This document shows, piece by piece, positions 46,433 through 59,045 of a DNA stretch of 64,000 nt. Both the position numbers and the translations under genes were made by a program. Origin of the DNA: Corydoras sp. C115 (lineage: Eukaryota > Chordata > Actinopteri > Siluriformes > Callichthyidae); the NCBI GenBank assembly GCA_019802505.1, contig JAFMOC010000003.1, forward strand, positions 3,913,001-3,977,000, given 5' to 3'. Numbering within the stretch: the stretch's first letter is position 1; every line of letters starts with the position of its first letter. A model generated the notes under the pieces. The model was not told the DNA's origin. It did no database searches and worked only from the letters and a program-made list of their open reading frames with translations.

Positions 46433-46690
46433 TAGCACCACCACCTCTCAGCAGTGGGGATCCAGATTCAAATCTGGGTGGAGTACAAATGTTTTCCCCT
46501 TCTATTTATGTGGGTTTTCTCTGGTTTCTTTCTCTGGTCCAAAAAAAATCAAGGTGATCTACATTGCCTCAAGATAGTCTTTCTGTGTGAGTGAGCATGT
46601 GCCCAGTGATGGATTGGTGCCCTGTCCTGGATGTATCTACCCAGTGCTTGAAACGTGCTTTCCTAGATAGGCATGGGGAACCCTGCCCAC
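46433..46690 (+). mobile_element. diverged DANA-like SINE
   Basis: cacctctcagcagtggggat, caaatctgggtggag, then gtgcccagtgatggattgg and gataggcatgggg. It lies in the MOB3B intron after the first coding exon. Confidence 0.8.
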
Positions 46691-47510
46691 CCAAAGCGGC
46701 ACGCTCCTTTGCATTCGCCTTCTTAACTCCAAAACACAAAACTAGTGTTTTTATTTTCCATTTTAATGCATTAATACATAAATGCACACATGAACATGCA
46801 CTATTTTATTTATTTTGATTACAGTTTTTTTGAATGTTTCTAAAAATGCTTTAAATGATTTAAAAATACTTAAACAAGATCAGTTAAATTATATTTGTTT
46901 ATGGTTCAGTATTTTACTTATGAGTAATTAGCCAGCCCTGTTGTTACATTTTGCTATAACTAAATAATTAGAATAAACCATCTGTTTAAATTCTGTAAAA
47001 CAATAATTTCTGGTATTTTTCCCTGCAAGCCTTCACTTGCGAGACATAGCTAAACGTGTAACACTATCACACACTGTGTGTCAATTATTTACATCCTTTA
47101 GATCCCAAGAGTTGTCACCCACACACCAGCCTCGATTTGCAACCTGATCTCATCAGCTTCAGGCTTTAGCCTCCTCCTCCCCTTCCCCAATGTCCATCAC
47201 TAGTTCTTCAAGTCCTCTCAGTTCTCTGAGCATGCATTAATAATTCAGTGTGATGTGAGGTGTTACGTCATGATCATGTGTTGACTTTTATACCTTGGTT
47301 ACCTTTTTATGTTAGGTTTCTATGATAAGTTGATTTGGAATAGTTAGGTTTGATATTTTGTAATTTAACATAAAACATTGGTTATTTATTACTCTTATCA
47401 ATACAAACACATGTAATTTGAAGAGCTGAGGTAGGGTCTCATGTTGATGTATTGGTTATAATGTAAAATATATTAATTTTAAATAAACACTATTTTAGGT
47501 GCACATGTAA
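46691..47510. other. MOB3B intron sequence
   Basis: AT-rich, with nothing recognised. A short GC-richer piece near 47110-47230 (cctcctcctccccttcccc) is a pyrimidine-rich tract. Confidence 0.5.
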
Positions 47511-47650
47511 ATGTGGAAGCTCAGTGTTTAGAGTGTTGGGCTATCAAGCTGAAGGTTTTGGGTTCAAAACCCAGGTCCACTGAAATTGGACCCAATGTGG
47601 GTTAAAGTGTGGTATATGGCCAACCCTGTTTTCTGTTCTGCCATATGTAA
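47511..47650 (+). mobile_element. tRNA-derived SINE of a second family
   Basis: Starts with a tRNA-like head (gctcagtgtttagagtgttg, then gggttcaaaacccagg, a decayed B box), followed by cccaatgtgggttaaagtg. It differs from the DANA-like family. As a tRNA gene it would lack the 3' acceptor stem. Confidence 0.6.
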
Positions 47651-49207
47651 ATGTAACAATTGTATACCAAATACACTGTGTATACTAATCTCTCTCAGTA
47701 ATTAATATACTGTGGATGTTGATATTCTAAACATTGGGATAAGTGGGGTTGATTTTAAAAAAATATATGGACTACTGTTTGCAGAATTAGTAAATTAGCT
47801 TTTTCTAAGTTTCTAAGTGTTTCTTCAGTATATTTGTATGGATACAAAATACATGCATCCCAATATATTGTCTGTACAGTAACACTTTAATACTCACCCA
47901 CATTAACTTAATTTTATTGTAATTTGTACAGTAAACACAAAAACATATGTATAGATTTTGATTGGCTAATGATTTTTTTTAGTTAAAGAGCATTACAAAA
48001 ACTCAGTCAATAAAACATTTTAAACTGAGAATGATTTAGTCTTCACACACATGATAAAGTCTTACACACCTGAGAGTTTGTAGCACACACTTGTTACAGT
48101 ATGCAGCAGGTTTTTAAGGGAATGTGACAGGATGCTACATGCAGAAGTTGATGAGATTTTCGTGAGTAAGCGTTTACATTGATTCTCATCCTCCTAAATG
48201 AAAAACAAATAAAATATCTGGATCCATTTGAAGTGAATCATACAGGTTATTTTGGATGGGATGTGTCAAGTTTCATGTTTTGAAATATAAATAATCTTAA
48301 CATGTGTCTATAGCTGTACTTCATTAAAGGCTTGAACTGCATTATAATGACCAACAATGCTGATACTAATTATAAAAAGCATTTAAATACAAAATAAATA
48401 AATAAAATTCTGACGTTTTCTTGTGTTAAGACATCCATGCTGCAGCACAGTGATGACTTTTTTAAAGACAATTTTTTGAGGGATTATTATGGCACGCCAT
48501 ACATACTGACACCATACATGGTATTTGAGCTGCGTCCAAAATCGCATACTGCCTGCTACATAGTATAATACTGTATTATGAAGAAAATGTCCCATACATT
48601 TTTTGCATCCCTGTTGCTTTGCTCTATTACATTTCCTTGAAATAAATGGAGGCCTATAAATAGAGGAGCAAGGTATGGGACAAGTTAGAGGTAAATAGTA
48701 CAGTAATAAAATCAGGTGGAGTTAAAGACAGTGGGACAGATGTGATGTGCCTTTTATTACAAATCAAATAATTATAAATAAATAAATAACCTTTCTTTTG
48801 GGCCCTGGACTGTCATTTTCTCAAATCACTTGCACTTGCCTGGCAGTTTTTCCTCCATTTCCTTTTCTTATACGGTCTCAGTAAATACACACAAAGTACA
48901 AAGGAGGACACAGGGATAAGAAGCAAACACTGCTCTCAATCTAAGATCTGTTAAAGAGCTGCATGCTGAGAAATGTGGAATGTCATTGCACAGCAAAGAG
49001 GATTTAATAAGGATTACCTTTAATCACCCGCTCACATGGTTAGCTCAAATCTGTTCCACTTTACCCATTTATTCTCTTAATCACTATCAAGTGCAGCTTA
49101 TCACAATACTGAACCAAGTGGACGAATTACATTTAATGGCAGGTGATTATAAAGATTATACTTCTATTTATGTCATACACCATATAGACAAAAATAATGT
49201 GACGTGC
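47651..49207. other. MOB3B intron sequence
   Basis: AT-rich, with no recognised gene or repeat. Confidence 0.5.
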
Positions 49208-49800
49208 ACATGGAAGATAAGACCTTTCTTGACTGAACATGCTACTCAGCTGTTAGTTCAAACCCTCGTCCTATCCCGGCCTGATTATTGTAATGCGCTA
49301 CTTGCCGCTATTCCAGCTTCTACAATCAGACCTCTTCAACTAATTCAAAACTCTGCAGCCCGACTTGTGTTTAACCAGCCCAAGCGAACTCATGTCACTC
49401 CATTTCTCATTTCCCTCCATTGGCTCCCTGTAGCTGCTCGCATTCAGTACAAGTCACTGACTCTGGCCTACAGAACCATTTCTGGATCTTCTATACCTTC
49501 ACTCTATCTTTTCAAAATACACTCCGACTCGTTCACTTCGCTCCAGTGATGATTGCCGCCTGGCAATTCCACCTCACCGAGGAGCTAATTCTCACTCCGA
49601 TCTTCCCAACTCTGTCTGTAAGGCAGAATCACTAGGCAGTTTTAAGAAACTACTGAAGATGCATCTTTTTAACAAATACCTGTTGTCAAAAAAAAGGGGG
49701 GAGGCAGCATTAAAGAAAAATCAGGTTTGATGATTTTACAGTGTAGTTGGTTTTCTGCATAACTTCTGACTTGTAATGTTCTCATTTGTAAGTCGCTTTT
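49208..49800 (+). mobile_element. L2-clade LINE 3' fragment
   Basis: Same subfamily as the copy at 15.94 kb, starting at KIRPFLTEHATQLLVQTLVL and carrying RPDYCNALLAAIP and QNSAARLVFNQP. A frame break follows TISGSS. The segment encoding the TAKWWN box is partly deleted. It ends in the gtaagtcgctttt tail box. An inactive, truncated copy. Confidence 0.9.
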
Positions 49801-50151
49801 TGTGGCATTTCATTCTTTAGGTCCTCCTTTGCAGCTTTAACAACTTTACCTTTTCTGGAAAAGCAATTCGCAACATTTTTCATTGTGTACATAAGAATTT
49901 TTGATCATTATTTTAGAAAAGCATTTGTGAAAATAGACACTGATGTTGGATGAGAGAGCCTTGCTTGCTGTCTTCTAGTGTTCTATGGGGTTGAGTTCAG
50001 GGCTCTGTGTAAAATTCACTCAAACAATGTCAACACATTTCACTGAAATTCTAAAGTAACAAGCAGATGACATTATTGTATAAAAGAGTTAATTTAGTAA
50101 CTACGGAGATAATAGATTTGTAAATGTTGTTTTACTAAACTGTAATATAAT

Positions 50152-50507
50152 CCATTAATCCATTATCTTCCGCTTTATCCTATATTAGGGTCGCAGGGGG
50201 TTCCCCATGCCCATCCAGGAGAGAATATTTCGGGCACTGGGCAGATACACCCAGGACAGGGCGCCAATCTATCGCTGGGCACACACTCACTCACACAGAC
50301 ACGCACACAAACACACTCTATATGGGGCAATTCGGAGAACTCAATTGACTTGATCCATGTTTTTGGACTGTGGGAGGAAACCGGAGAACCCGGAGGAAAC
50401 CCAGGCAGACACGGGGAGAACATGGAAACTCCACCCAGATGGGGATTCGAACCGGGAATCCCTAGTGCTGAGAGGCGAACATGCTAACCACTAAGCCACC
50501 GTGCCGC
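50152..50507 (-). mobile_element. full-length SINE with a perfect 12-base target-site duplication
   Basis: Minus-strand DANA-like SINE flanked by CTGTAATATAAT at 50140-50151 and 50508-50519. Intact B and A boxes on the reverse strand. Confidence 0.95.
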
Positions 50508-50519
50508 CTGTAATATAAT

Positions 50520-52019
50520 GAGTATGATAAATGTATTATAATTTAATGGTTTTGCTTTTTCTAGTGGTCCACCATCCAGTATAGTGCCTGAGTGTTCTCT
50601 TTAGGTGATCATCCATCATACTGGTGCTGCACCTTTTTGTTATGTGCTACCTCGTATGCTATAATATTTTTGGGTTTTCTATAGTATTTTTGGGTTTCCA
50701 TCTCATGACTTTTTCAAAACCCAGATAATTGAAGTTGTTAAACTATAGCCATCAACAGATTTTATATTGTATTTTTGTGTTTATATTTCAGGATACAATT
50801 AATATCTTACATTTTACATTACAAAATCCACTTAAAAAATTCTGAAACCACCGCAATGATTTGGGAATCCTGTATCACTAGTGGCAGCTGTGCTTAAGGT
50901 CAGGAGTCAAAAGTCAGATGTAAGGAAGTGACTGGTTCAGTTGTAGCTTTATCAGTTTGTGATGCCCCTGAGGAAAAGGAAGTTCCTGTTACCAGGATGT
51001 GTTGTGACATCTGCTATGGTCTCTAAACTTTTTTTCAGGCTACTGGGATTGCAGAATGTTTTATAGGTAGCAGTGTGATGTACAGTACAAAAAAAAAAAC
51101 TTTAAATATTCAAATCAATTTTAATATTGTGTCCAAGCTAAAAGTATGATGCCAAAGAATAAACACAAGATAAGGAAACCATTTATATTAATAGTAATGT
51201 TCATCAAAGATATTTAATAATTCATTCATCTTTACTAAATCAAGTCTGATTACAGAATTGGGAAACTGGGAGCATTGTAGACATTGAACTATTTGTAGAC
51301 TATGAACCATTTTGTATACTAAAGTATACTATCAAACTAGTCAAATGTAAGATAATTTATTCCATTAAAGTAAAAATAAGGTCAAGAGACAATATTCTCG
51401 AGCACATGATGAAATCAAAATAGCTGAAAAATACAATAAATTTAAGGTTCTGCAATGGTCCAGACCACAACTTGATAAAATGATAAAATAAATGACGGGA
51501 ATCCTCAATGCACCAAAGTAAAGTTATAAGGACGAGTGGGATAAAATTATTTCAGAACATTGTGTTGTACGTACATGTATTTTCAATTCTGCCTTTATTT
51601 TTTGGTATTTTTTTATGTGTTGATGTCTATCTAAGTGTATTTATTAAATTACTCTATTTGTCCACTTTAACAGTTTTAATTCTGATATAGGTGAACTGTA
51701 GTTTTACAGTTATAGATTGTATATCTGTATTCCTTCTGTTCTTTAATGCCCAGTCCCACTACAGGCTTTTTGTTTAGGTGGTGGGTGATTTTCAGCACAG
51801 CAATACATTCACATGGGAGTGGTGTGTTCAAGTGTTGCACTGAAATAGATCAGATATGGCAATGCTGATAGAAGGTTTTGAACCCTGTATTCGCTATGGG
51901 TAAACTATAGGGTAAACCTTAGCCTCCACTTTGTAGATGTAGCTTATTTGGTGTTATTTTTCATTCAGTCTTATTGCCACATGTATATAACATTAAGCAC
52001 ATAGCAATGCATTATGGAA
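50520..52019. other. MOB3B intron sequence
   Basis: No gene recognised. The 60-codon frame at 51508-51690 is hydrophobic, AT-rich and unsupported. Confidence 0.5.
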
Positions 52020-52330
52020 AATCGTATGCTTCCAACATTGTGGGAACAATTTAAGAAAGGTTCTTTTCTATTTCAGCATGAATGTGACTGTGGGCCAAAG
52101 GAAGATCTATATCAGTTGAATTTTTTGTGAATAAACTTGACTGGCCAACACAAATACCTAACCTAAACACTATTAAGTACCTTTGGGATAAATTAAAATG
52201 GAGATCGTAAAAGGCCTCGTTTTTCCAGAAGAGTAAAAGTTTACATAGCTCCAGAGGGAATAAGCAACATAGAATGGGATGTCATAACAACTCCTGTGGA
52301 ACACCCACAGGCTATTCTGTCTGAATAATA
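52020..52330 (+). mobile_element. decayed Tc1/mariner transposase 3' fragment
   Basis: Contains cttgactggccaacacaaat followed by ctttgggataaattaaaatg, the remnants of the L-x-W-P...P-x-x-N-P-x-E-H-L-W transposase motif, and aactcctgtggaacacccac further on. All frames are broken. Confidence 0.55.
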
Positions 52331-53497
52331 TTAAAAATCAACACTGTAGAAATTTAGTTTACTAGGGTTCTATATAGTTTTTGTCATAAAAATTTCAACA
52401 TTTTTTTACACAGATTCGCTTCAGTCATACAAGAATGAATAAATGTATAGTTTCATAAATTTTGACATTAAACCATTTCTCTGTTTCAGAAATGTTTTGA
52501 TGCATACTTTCCTAAGAAAAATTCTCTGTAGATTCTCAGTCACTCTTAGATTTGGTATATCAGTTATAAGAAATCTGCACAGTAGATTGTAGGAAATCTA
52601 CACAGTTTCCTTACAGATATTAATGAATAATCAGTCAGTACTGCAGTTTCATATTGACTATGATCCTTCGCTTTCGTTTTAGCAGTAATTGCATCCACTT
52701 GAACAGTAAGCTACTGTTAGTCTGATTGTTGTGTGAACACAGAGCTCATTTCACTCCATGCCAAGATCAGAAAGAGCTTTTGTTCTAGAATGTCATTACC
52801 ATTCCATACACGCGCACTCAAACGTACATAGCTGACACTTCCTATGGAAATAAGCTTTGTCATTATTTCTACAGCCTCCATTCTTTTATTGCAGCTTTGT
52901 ACAGTTTAGTCATGCACAAGCCCACACTAGAATTCTGATGAAATTCCAACTGCGGAAATCGAAATATTAGAAATTATATGATTGGCAGCATATCCAACAG
53001 TAATATACTATACTAAATAAGAGACTACTTAGTGAAAATGCTCAATGAATTTTTTTTGTTGAAATTACTTTGATTACAAGTTAAATATTAAGCATAGACG
53101 TTTAAGTAAAACATTTCAAATGCATAAGTATTTGTTCCATTTTGCTGTAATAATAATATATTCTTAAGTATCATGGACTTTACATATACAGTATACAGTA
53201 CATATATTTATGCAATAGGATGGACTCTATTTTTTCTTTAAGATTCCTTCTAAAAATGCAATCAAATCTTTCATTTATAATTTACCTGAACCTTTAAATG
53301 CAAGCTAATACTTCTACACTTGGTGTTGTGTCGGACTGTGTTTATATGACATTGAGCCCCAAGCACATGTGGCTATATTTATTACTGTAGCATGGTTTCT
53401 TCAAATTGTACTGTCTTAGAACATTCATCAGCAAGTTCATCCATTGGCCTTAATGCACTGAGATGTCCCTTAATTAAGAGACTGCCCCTCCTTAAGG

Positions 53498-53720
53498 GGC
53501 AATCGTAGACTTGTGTTTAAGGAACCAGTCTTTTGACCTGAAGGTCCCTGGTACGATTCCAGGTTCAACCAAGTACAATGGCTGACGTAACCCCAATTGC
53601 TCCCCGGGGGCTGTGTACAGGGCTGCCCGCTGCTCCGGGCACGTGTGCTTGCTTCATTCAGTGTGTGTTTGTGTGTGTTTCACTGCATGGATGGGTTAAA
53701 TGAGCAGGACAATTTACTCT
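53498..53720 (+). mobile_element. tRNA-derived SINE of a third family
   Basis: tRNA-like head (gtagacttgtgtttaaggaa; ggtacgattccagg as B box) followed by a conserved body (ccccgggggctgtgtacagg, ctgcccgctgctccgggcac, ggatgggttaaatg). The same body appears reversed and decayed near 37685-37800. Confidence 0.75.
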
Positions 53721-54075
53721 ATATAAAATCACTGGAGGCAAAATAGATTAATGTTTCCTGAATATGTTTATGATATTATGAACTATAGGTTCTTCAAAGT
53801 TCCTTGGAAATACTTCTTTTATGTTTAGTCTTAATTTTCTTGCCTGTTACCAGTTTAACAGAATAGTGTGTTTATAACTATGTCCTGTCTTTAGTGCATT
53901 ACAGGCAGCAATTTCTATATTTATGTATATTAAATGTTTATTATTTAAAACAATGAAAATATTTTCTTTTTCTTTTGTCTGGTAAACAGGTATTCAAGTC
54001 ATAAATGGCATGTTTTTTGCCTCATTTATTTATTTATTTACTCATTTATTTAATATTTTTTTCATTTCCCATTAT

Positions 54076-54512
54076 GGAGGGCGTCATGTTGGATTAGTGG
54101 TTAGCACGACCGCCTCTCAGCGCTACGGATTCCCGGGTCGAATCCCAATCTGGGTGGAGTTTCCATGTTCTCCCCGTGTCCGTATGGATTTCTTCCGGGT
54201 TCTCCGGTTTCCTCCCACGGTCCAATAACATGGATCCAGGTCAATTGAATTTTCCAAATTGCCCCATATAGAGTGTGTTTGTGTGAGTGACTTGTGTTGT
54301 TCTCATTTGTAAGTCGCTTTGGATAAAAGTGTCTGCTAAATGTAAATGTAATGTAATGTAAATGAGTGAGTGTGTCCAAAATTAGATTGGCGCCCTGTCC
54401 TGGGTGTATCTGCCCAGTACACGAAACGCTCTCCCCTGGATGGCCATGGGGAACCCCACCGCAACCCTAGTACAGGATAAAGCGGAAGATAATGGATGGA
54501 TGGATGGATTGA
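54076..54512 (+). mobile_element. SINE interrupted by an L2 tail
   Basis: A DANA-like SINE (head ttggattagtggttagcacg at 54089; tail aagcggaagataatggatgg) is split at 54291-54364 by ttgtaagtcgctttggataa and (ATGTAA)n, the 3' end of an L2 element. Short gagtga-type repeats flank the insert. Confidence 0.88.
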
Positions 54513-54698
54513 TTTCCCATTATTTTCATTCATTTTGTATGGGTCACATTTTGATTTTTTGCCATTGTGTTGAAGGTCATAAATAAATGCTTTCCACTGT
54601 AAAGTATCTACTAACTTTATTTTCAAAATGCTAATATAGCAGGGGATCAATACCAGTTATAATTTAGTCTGTGTTTTTTCTTTCACCTTATTTTACAG

Positions 54699-54901
54699 GA
54701 ATCCCATTTCCAAAGAACTTCATCCAGATCTGTAAAAAGATTCTGTGCCGATTGTTCCGGGTGTTTGTTCACGTCTACATACACCATTTCGACCGCATAA
54801 TCCTGATGGGAGCTGAAGCTCATGTCAACACCTGCTACAAGCACTTTTACTACTTTTGCACAGAGTTTAACCTTATAGGCCGCAAAGAGCTCGAGCCACT
54901 G
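54699..54901 (+). CDS. mob3b: MOB3B second coding exon
   Basis: Acceptor ttttacag|GA completes a glycine split across the intron and gives IPFPKNFIQICKKILCRLFR, then VFVHVYIHHFDRIILMG, whose histidines complete the zinc site, and AHVNTCYKHFYYFC. It ends ELEPL|gtgagt at a codon boundary. This is the C-terminal half of the MOB fold, and all expected conserved blocks are present without gaps. Confidence 0.94.
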
Positions 54902-56459
54902 GTGAGTAAAGTGTTAATTTTGTTCAACTATTTACTAAAATGCACTGGAAAATTCAATATGAAAAATGAAGAAAATGCAAATACATAGATACAGAATGTA
55001 TTAGTTATAGTAAATTGGGCAAACATTTAGCTCAAAAACTAAATCAAAGCATACAGTATGTGCAGGTGTATTATTTGATGTATTCAACATTCAATTCAGT
55101 GTGTAATGCCATATTTTCACTAACACAAAACACTCACATTCAGCTCTTTGCCTGGAAAGCCGTTACTAAATTTGGTTGATGCTGGGCAGTTTTTAATGGA
55201 TTTTTACACACGGTAATAAACTGTGTTTTTACTAATAATTAACACTTGAAACTTAAATACTAGCTGTTTAAAACTGCACAATGCTTTTGGTTAAACTGGT
55301 AATCATTTCATTCCCTCATTTCAAAGATGGGTTTACAACTGTAATAAAGATTTTGACTTGGAATAACCCAGACAACTGTTAATAAGCAGACTCTATCCCA
55401 AAATTTGTCAGAATTTATTAAACAGTATTCTTACTACTTGCAATGCAGAAGAGTAAACAATAATAACATTTACATCACTTTATTTTGTGCATTCTGAGGA
55501 ATGTTGTGTAATACATTGTGAATCAAGTCAGTAATAGCAGATGTGCTGTGGGACTGATCTGGCCTGTGGGCCTGGTATTAAAAACATGGGGTCAACCCAT
55601 GTGAGAACCAAGACATTTGGACTGGGTTTATAAAGGAAAGCACAATATCACAGTAGAAATGTTTTGCTTGTTGTACATCAGGGTTATCATAAAGTCCACT
55701 GCTTCATTTTAATGTGTTGACCAACCACTTTCTTAGGAAAACATTTTCTAATTAACTACTCAGACAAGCATGCCACAAAGCAGTAAAGTGCACCTTCAGC
55801 ACTAATGTAGGTCATTTTGAGTTTCAGGAAAATTATATTTAAATACTTTTCCACAAGATTTTAACAACTTAAATCTTGCTCCTATTGCAGCTGCTTACCT
55901 CAGATATCTGGCCTTATTTCTTGCAAACACTGGGTACTGCACCCCACTAACAGTGCTGGAACAAAGAAAGAATTCTTTCTGCACTTTGTCATGGGCTCAA
56001 CTCATGACTGAGAATTGAGACAAAGCCAAGCAACACAAAATGCCCCAAAATTTTGTCACTCTGTGAAATATGTTTTTAATATCATAAAGTAAATACATAA
56101 TGGTTTTGATTGTATTGATACTTTAATACGCAGGATTCGAAATATTAAATGTTTAAAATCTAACTAGTGATTAAAAAACATTGTACATCTGCATGATCCT
56201 TTGGCTTGCCTTTAGGTACTTACATTTCTGAATTTTAAAACACCACAATAATAAAAAAATATACTGTAAGTTTACTGTAGTATTGTGATATAAAGGTAAA
56301 TGAATGAGTAAAGTCCATGTGCCATTGAATAAATATTGTATATTTAACTGTCACTAATCACATAAGAGAAGAGAAGAGCACTGACAAGTAGAAACAGAAA
56401 CTGACAAGTAATTAATTAGAAGAGACTGAATTACCACTGTACAAGTGATTAAACATACA
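54902..56459. other. MOB3B last intron, first part
   Basis: AT-rich intron sequence. No transposon or exon recognised. Confidence 0.5.
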
Positions 56460-56904
56460 CCTACTAGGTACAACATTATGACCACCTTCCTAATATTTTG
56501 TTAGTAAAAACAGCCAAAAAACATTTATCCATGAAGACAACCCCTAAAGGTGTGTTGTGGTATCTAGCACCAAGATGTTAGCAGCAGATGTTTTGCTTTG
56601 TATGTCGTGAAGTCAAGCCTGCATGAATCAGACTTTTTACAGATGCTTGATTGGATTGGGATCTGTGAATTTGGAGGCCAAGTCAACAAACTCATTGTGC
56701 TTCTTAAACCATTCCTGAATCATTTTTGCATGGTGGCAAAGAGCATTATCTAGCTGAAAGAAGCCACAGGTGTCAAGGTACTATTTTCATGAAGGATGAA
56801 CATGGTCTACAATAATGTTTGGATAGGTAGTGTCAATGGAACATCCACCTGGATGGCAGCCTCCCTGTCTATCTTTTCCCCGTAGTGCTATGTGTTCAAC
56901 AAGA

Positions 56905-57580
56905 AAGTGATGATTGCCGCCTGGCGATTCCACCTCACCAAGGAGCTAATTCTCACTCCGTGGCATTCACCACTGCAAAATGGTGGAATGATCTTCCCAA
57001 CTCTGTCCGTAAGGCAGAATCACTAAGCAGTTTTAAGAAACTACTGAAGACGCATCTCTTTAACAAATACCTGTTGAAAAAAAAAGGGGGGGCAGCATCA
57101 AATACCAATCAGGTGTGATGAATTTACACTATAGTTGGTTTTCTGGGCGGCACGGTGGCTTAGTGGTTAGCATGTTCGCCTCTCAGCACTAGGGATTCCC
57201 GGTTCGATTCCCCATCTGGGTGGAGTTTCCATGTTCTCCCCGTGTCTGCGTGGGTTTCCTCCTGGTTCTACGGTTTCCTCCCACAGTCCAAAAACATGGA
57301 TCAAGCCAATTGAGTTCTCCAAATTGTCCCATATAGAGTGTGCATGCGTGCGTGCGTGTCTGTGTGAGTGAGTGTCTGCCCAGCGATAGATTGGCGCCCT
57401 GTCCTGGGTGTATCTGCCCTTCGCCCGAAACGTTCTCCCCTGGATGGGCATGGGGAACCCCCCCCCCCCCCCAATATAGGATAGGTTTTCTGCATAAGTT
57501 CTGATTTGTGATGTTCTCATTTGTAAGTCGCTTTGGATAAAGGCGTCTGTTAAATGACTAAATGTAAATGTAAATGTAAG
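56905..57580 (+). mobile_element. L2-clade LINE 3' end, split by a SINE
   Basis: Frame reading SDDCRLAIPPHQGANSHSVAF, then TAKWWNDLPNSVRKAES and KLLKTHLF, then a 3' end whose second half (tcatttgtaagtcgctttgg, (ATGTAA)n) follows the SINE at 57484-57580. Confidence 0.88.
57145..57483 (+). mobile_element. full-length SINE nested in the L2 element
   Basis: gggcggcacggtggcttagt to caatataggata, flanked by the 8-base repeat GGTTTTCT (57137-57144 and 57484-57491). A poly-C run near its end. Confidence 0.93.
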
Positions 57581-57881
57581 AAAGAGATGCATACAAACTA
57601 CAGTAGCTTGTCTGTTGGATTGGACCATGCAGGCCAGCCTTTGCTCCTCACATGCATTAATGATCCTCGGTCATCCCTTAACTCTATTGCCAGTTTACCG
57701 CAGTTTCTTCTTTGGACCACTTTTGAAAAATACTGACCACTGCAGTCCGGGACACCCCACCAAAGCTGCAGTTTTGAAGATGCTCTGACCCAGTCATCAA
57801 ACAATTTCAAATTCTTACAGTTGTCCAATTTACCTTCTTCTAACGTTTCTTTAAACGTTTTTGTTGTTTTTTTCTTTGCAG

Positions 57882-57911
57882 AAAGAAATGACGTCACGGA
57901 TGTGTCTTTAG
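57882..57911 (+). CDS. mob3b: MOB3B terminal coding exon
   Basis: Acceptor tttctttgcag|AAA in phase 0, encoding KEMTSRMCL and TAG. MOB3 proteins end in KEMTSRMC plus one residue, so this tiny exon is secure. Possible polyadenylation signals are ATTAAA at about 58331 and AATAAA at about 58524 and 58767. A Tc1/mariner remnant ends only about 36 bases upstream and so lies between the branch region and earlier intron sequence. Confidence 0.92.
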   Translation, partial: KEMTSRMCL

Positions 57912-59045
57912 TGAGGCTGACTCGCTCACCTTGAACCCGAGAAACTAAACAGAACTGAACCCAGTTGTAAAGGCTGAGGATCACACCCGAACTCGGATTC
58001 TGTTATCCATGATTATGTCAGATCTAATGGCAACCTAAACGCAATCGCGCCATCTGGTGGTGAACTGCTGCGTACACGGATGAGTCTGTCCACAAGCAAC
58101 AGGATCTTGTACTCCTAATATGATATTATCATTAATATGATAATATGATGTCAGTCAGACTTGCATTAACTGTGAGATAATTTTAATGTTTTTAATGTTT
58201 TATTCAGAAATAATTATTTAAAAGTAACTTTATTAATTCTGTTGGGTACAAAAAATCAATGCATAATCAGTGATGCAATGTTATCCTGGATTTATTTTTT
58301 CAATGTTTTCCTTATACATGCCTGTTTGAGATTAAAATACATTTGAATTATTTGATTTACGTAAGCAACTTGCTATACTTCTATTGTTTTATTGACACAG
58401 ACATTTTAATACTTTATAAGCAGCTTTATTAAATTTTAAATTGGGTATTTGCTAGTTGCTATTTTTTCCAGGTAATCCAACAGCAACTGTGCCAAAATGA
58501 TTTATATTTTTTAATTATTAATGTGAATAAACATTTTCATGCAATAATGTAAATGAAACCATTTTGAAACTCACCACCATACTGAAATATGGCAAAGGGG
58601 AAACAGCACCTCTCTGCGTTTGCCTTGGCATTTTTGTAAGATGTATGTTCTTACATGGATAATCTGATGTGGCTGTTTATTGCTTTGAGATATAAAACTG
58701 CACTACATGTGTATATACCTCACGAGCACAGAGAGTTGTTCTGTCATGGTTTTTAGTTTGCATCTAATAAAACCAATACTTTTGCCACTTTCTCACACTG
58801 ATCAACTGTAAATGTCACGTCATCATCAGTCTCATCCACTTTATTAGAAATTACGTTAGCATGTGGTTGTTCTCTCAATTAAACATCGCTTTGGATAAAA
58901 CAAAAATGGAATGGAATGTAAATGTATAGGCACCATGTTTTTAAAAAGTCCCCTTATTGAGCATTGTGTTTTTAAATATTATTTTTAAAAGACATTAATT
59001 TGGTAGAGATATTTATAAATTAAATACCATTTTATTTTGGCACAG
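57912..59045. other. MOB3B 3' untranslated region and intergenic DNA
   Basis: AT-rich, with candidate polyadenylation signals as given for the terminal exon. No repeat recognised apart from a short cgccatctggtggtgaactg box at 58049. Confidence 0.5.

Larger units (their letters stand above)
56460..57845 (-). mobile_element. Tc1/mariner element carrying nested L2 and SINE insertions
   Basis: 56460-56890 and 57600-57845 are the two parts of one decayed Tc1/mariner transposon, coding on the minus strand. The left part contains the reversed transposase motif (ggaggccaagtcaac, minus-strand reading ending NPIKHL), and the right part the helix-turn-helix-like region (ctctgacccagtcatc; gaccactgcagtccggg). 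The interruption is an L2 LINE 3' end (56905-57144 and 57484-57580), itself split by a SINE. The element ends about 36 bases before the last MOB3B exon. No intact transposase frame remains. Confidence 0.8.

Noticed and set aside
47511..47590. tRNA gene
   Set aside because: tRNA-like head with decayed B box continues into a SINE body, with no paired acceptor stem.
53498..53575. tRNA gene
   Set aside because: Same reasoning: a B box-like motif is present, but the sequence runs into a conserved SINE body.
57598..57984. 128-codon minus-strand frame as a host gene
   Set aside because: It translates the Tc1/mariner remnant and runs through the MOB3B last exon antisense.
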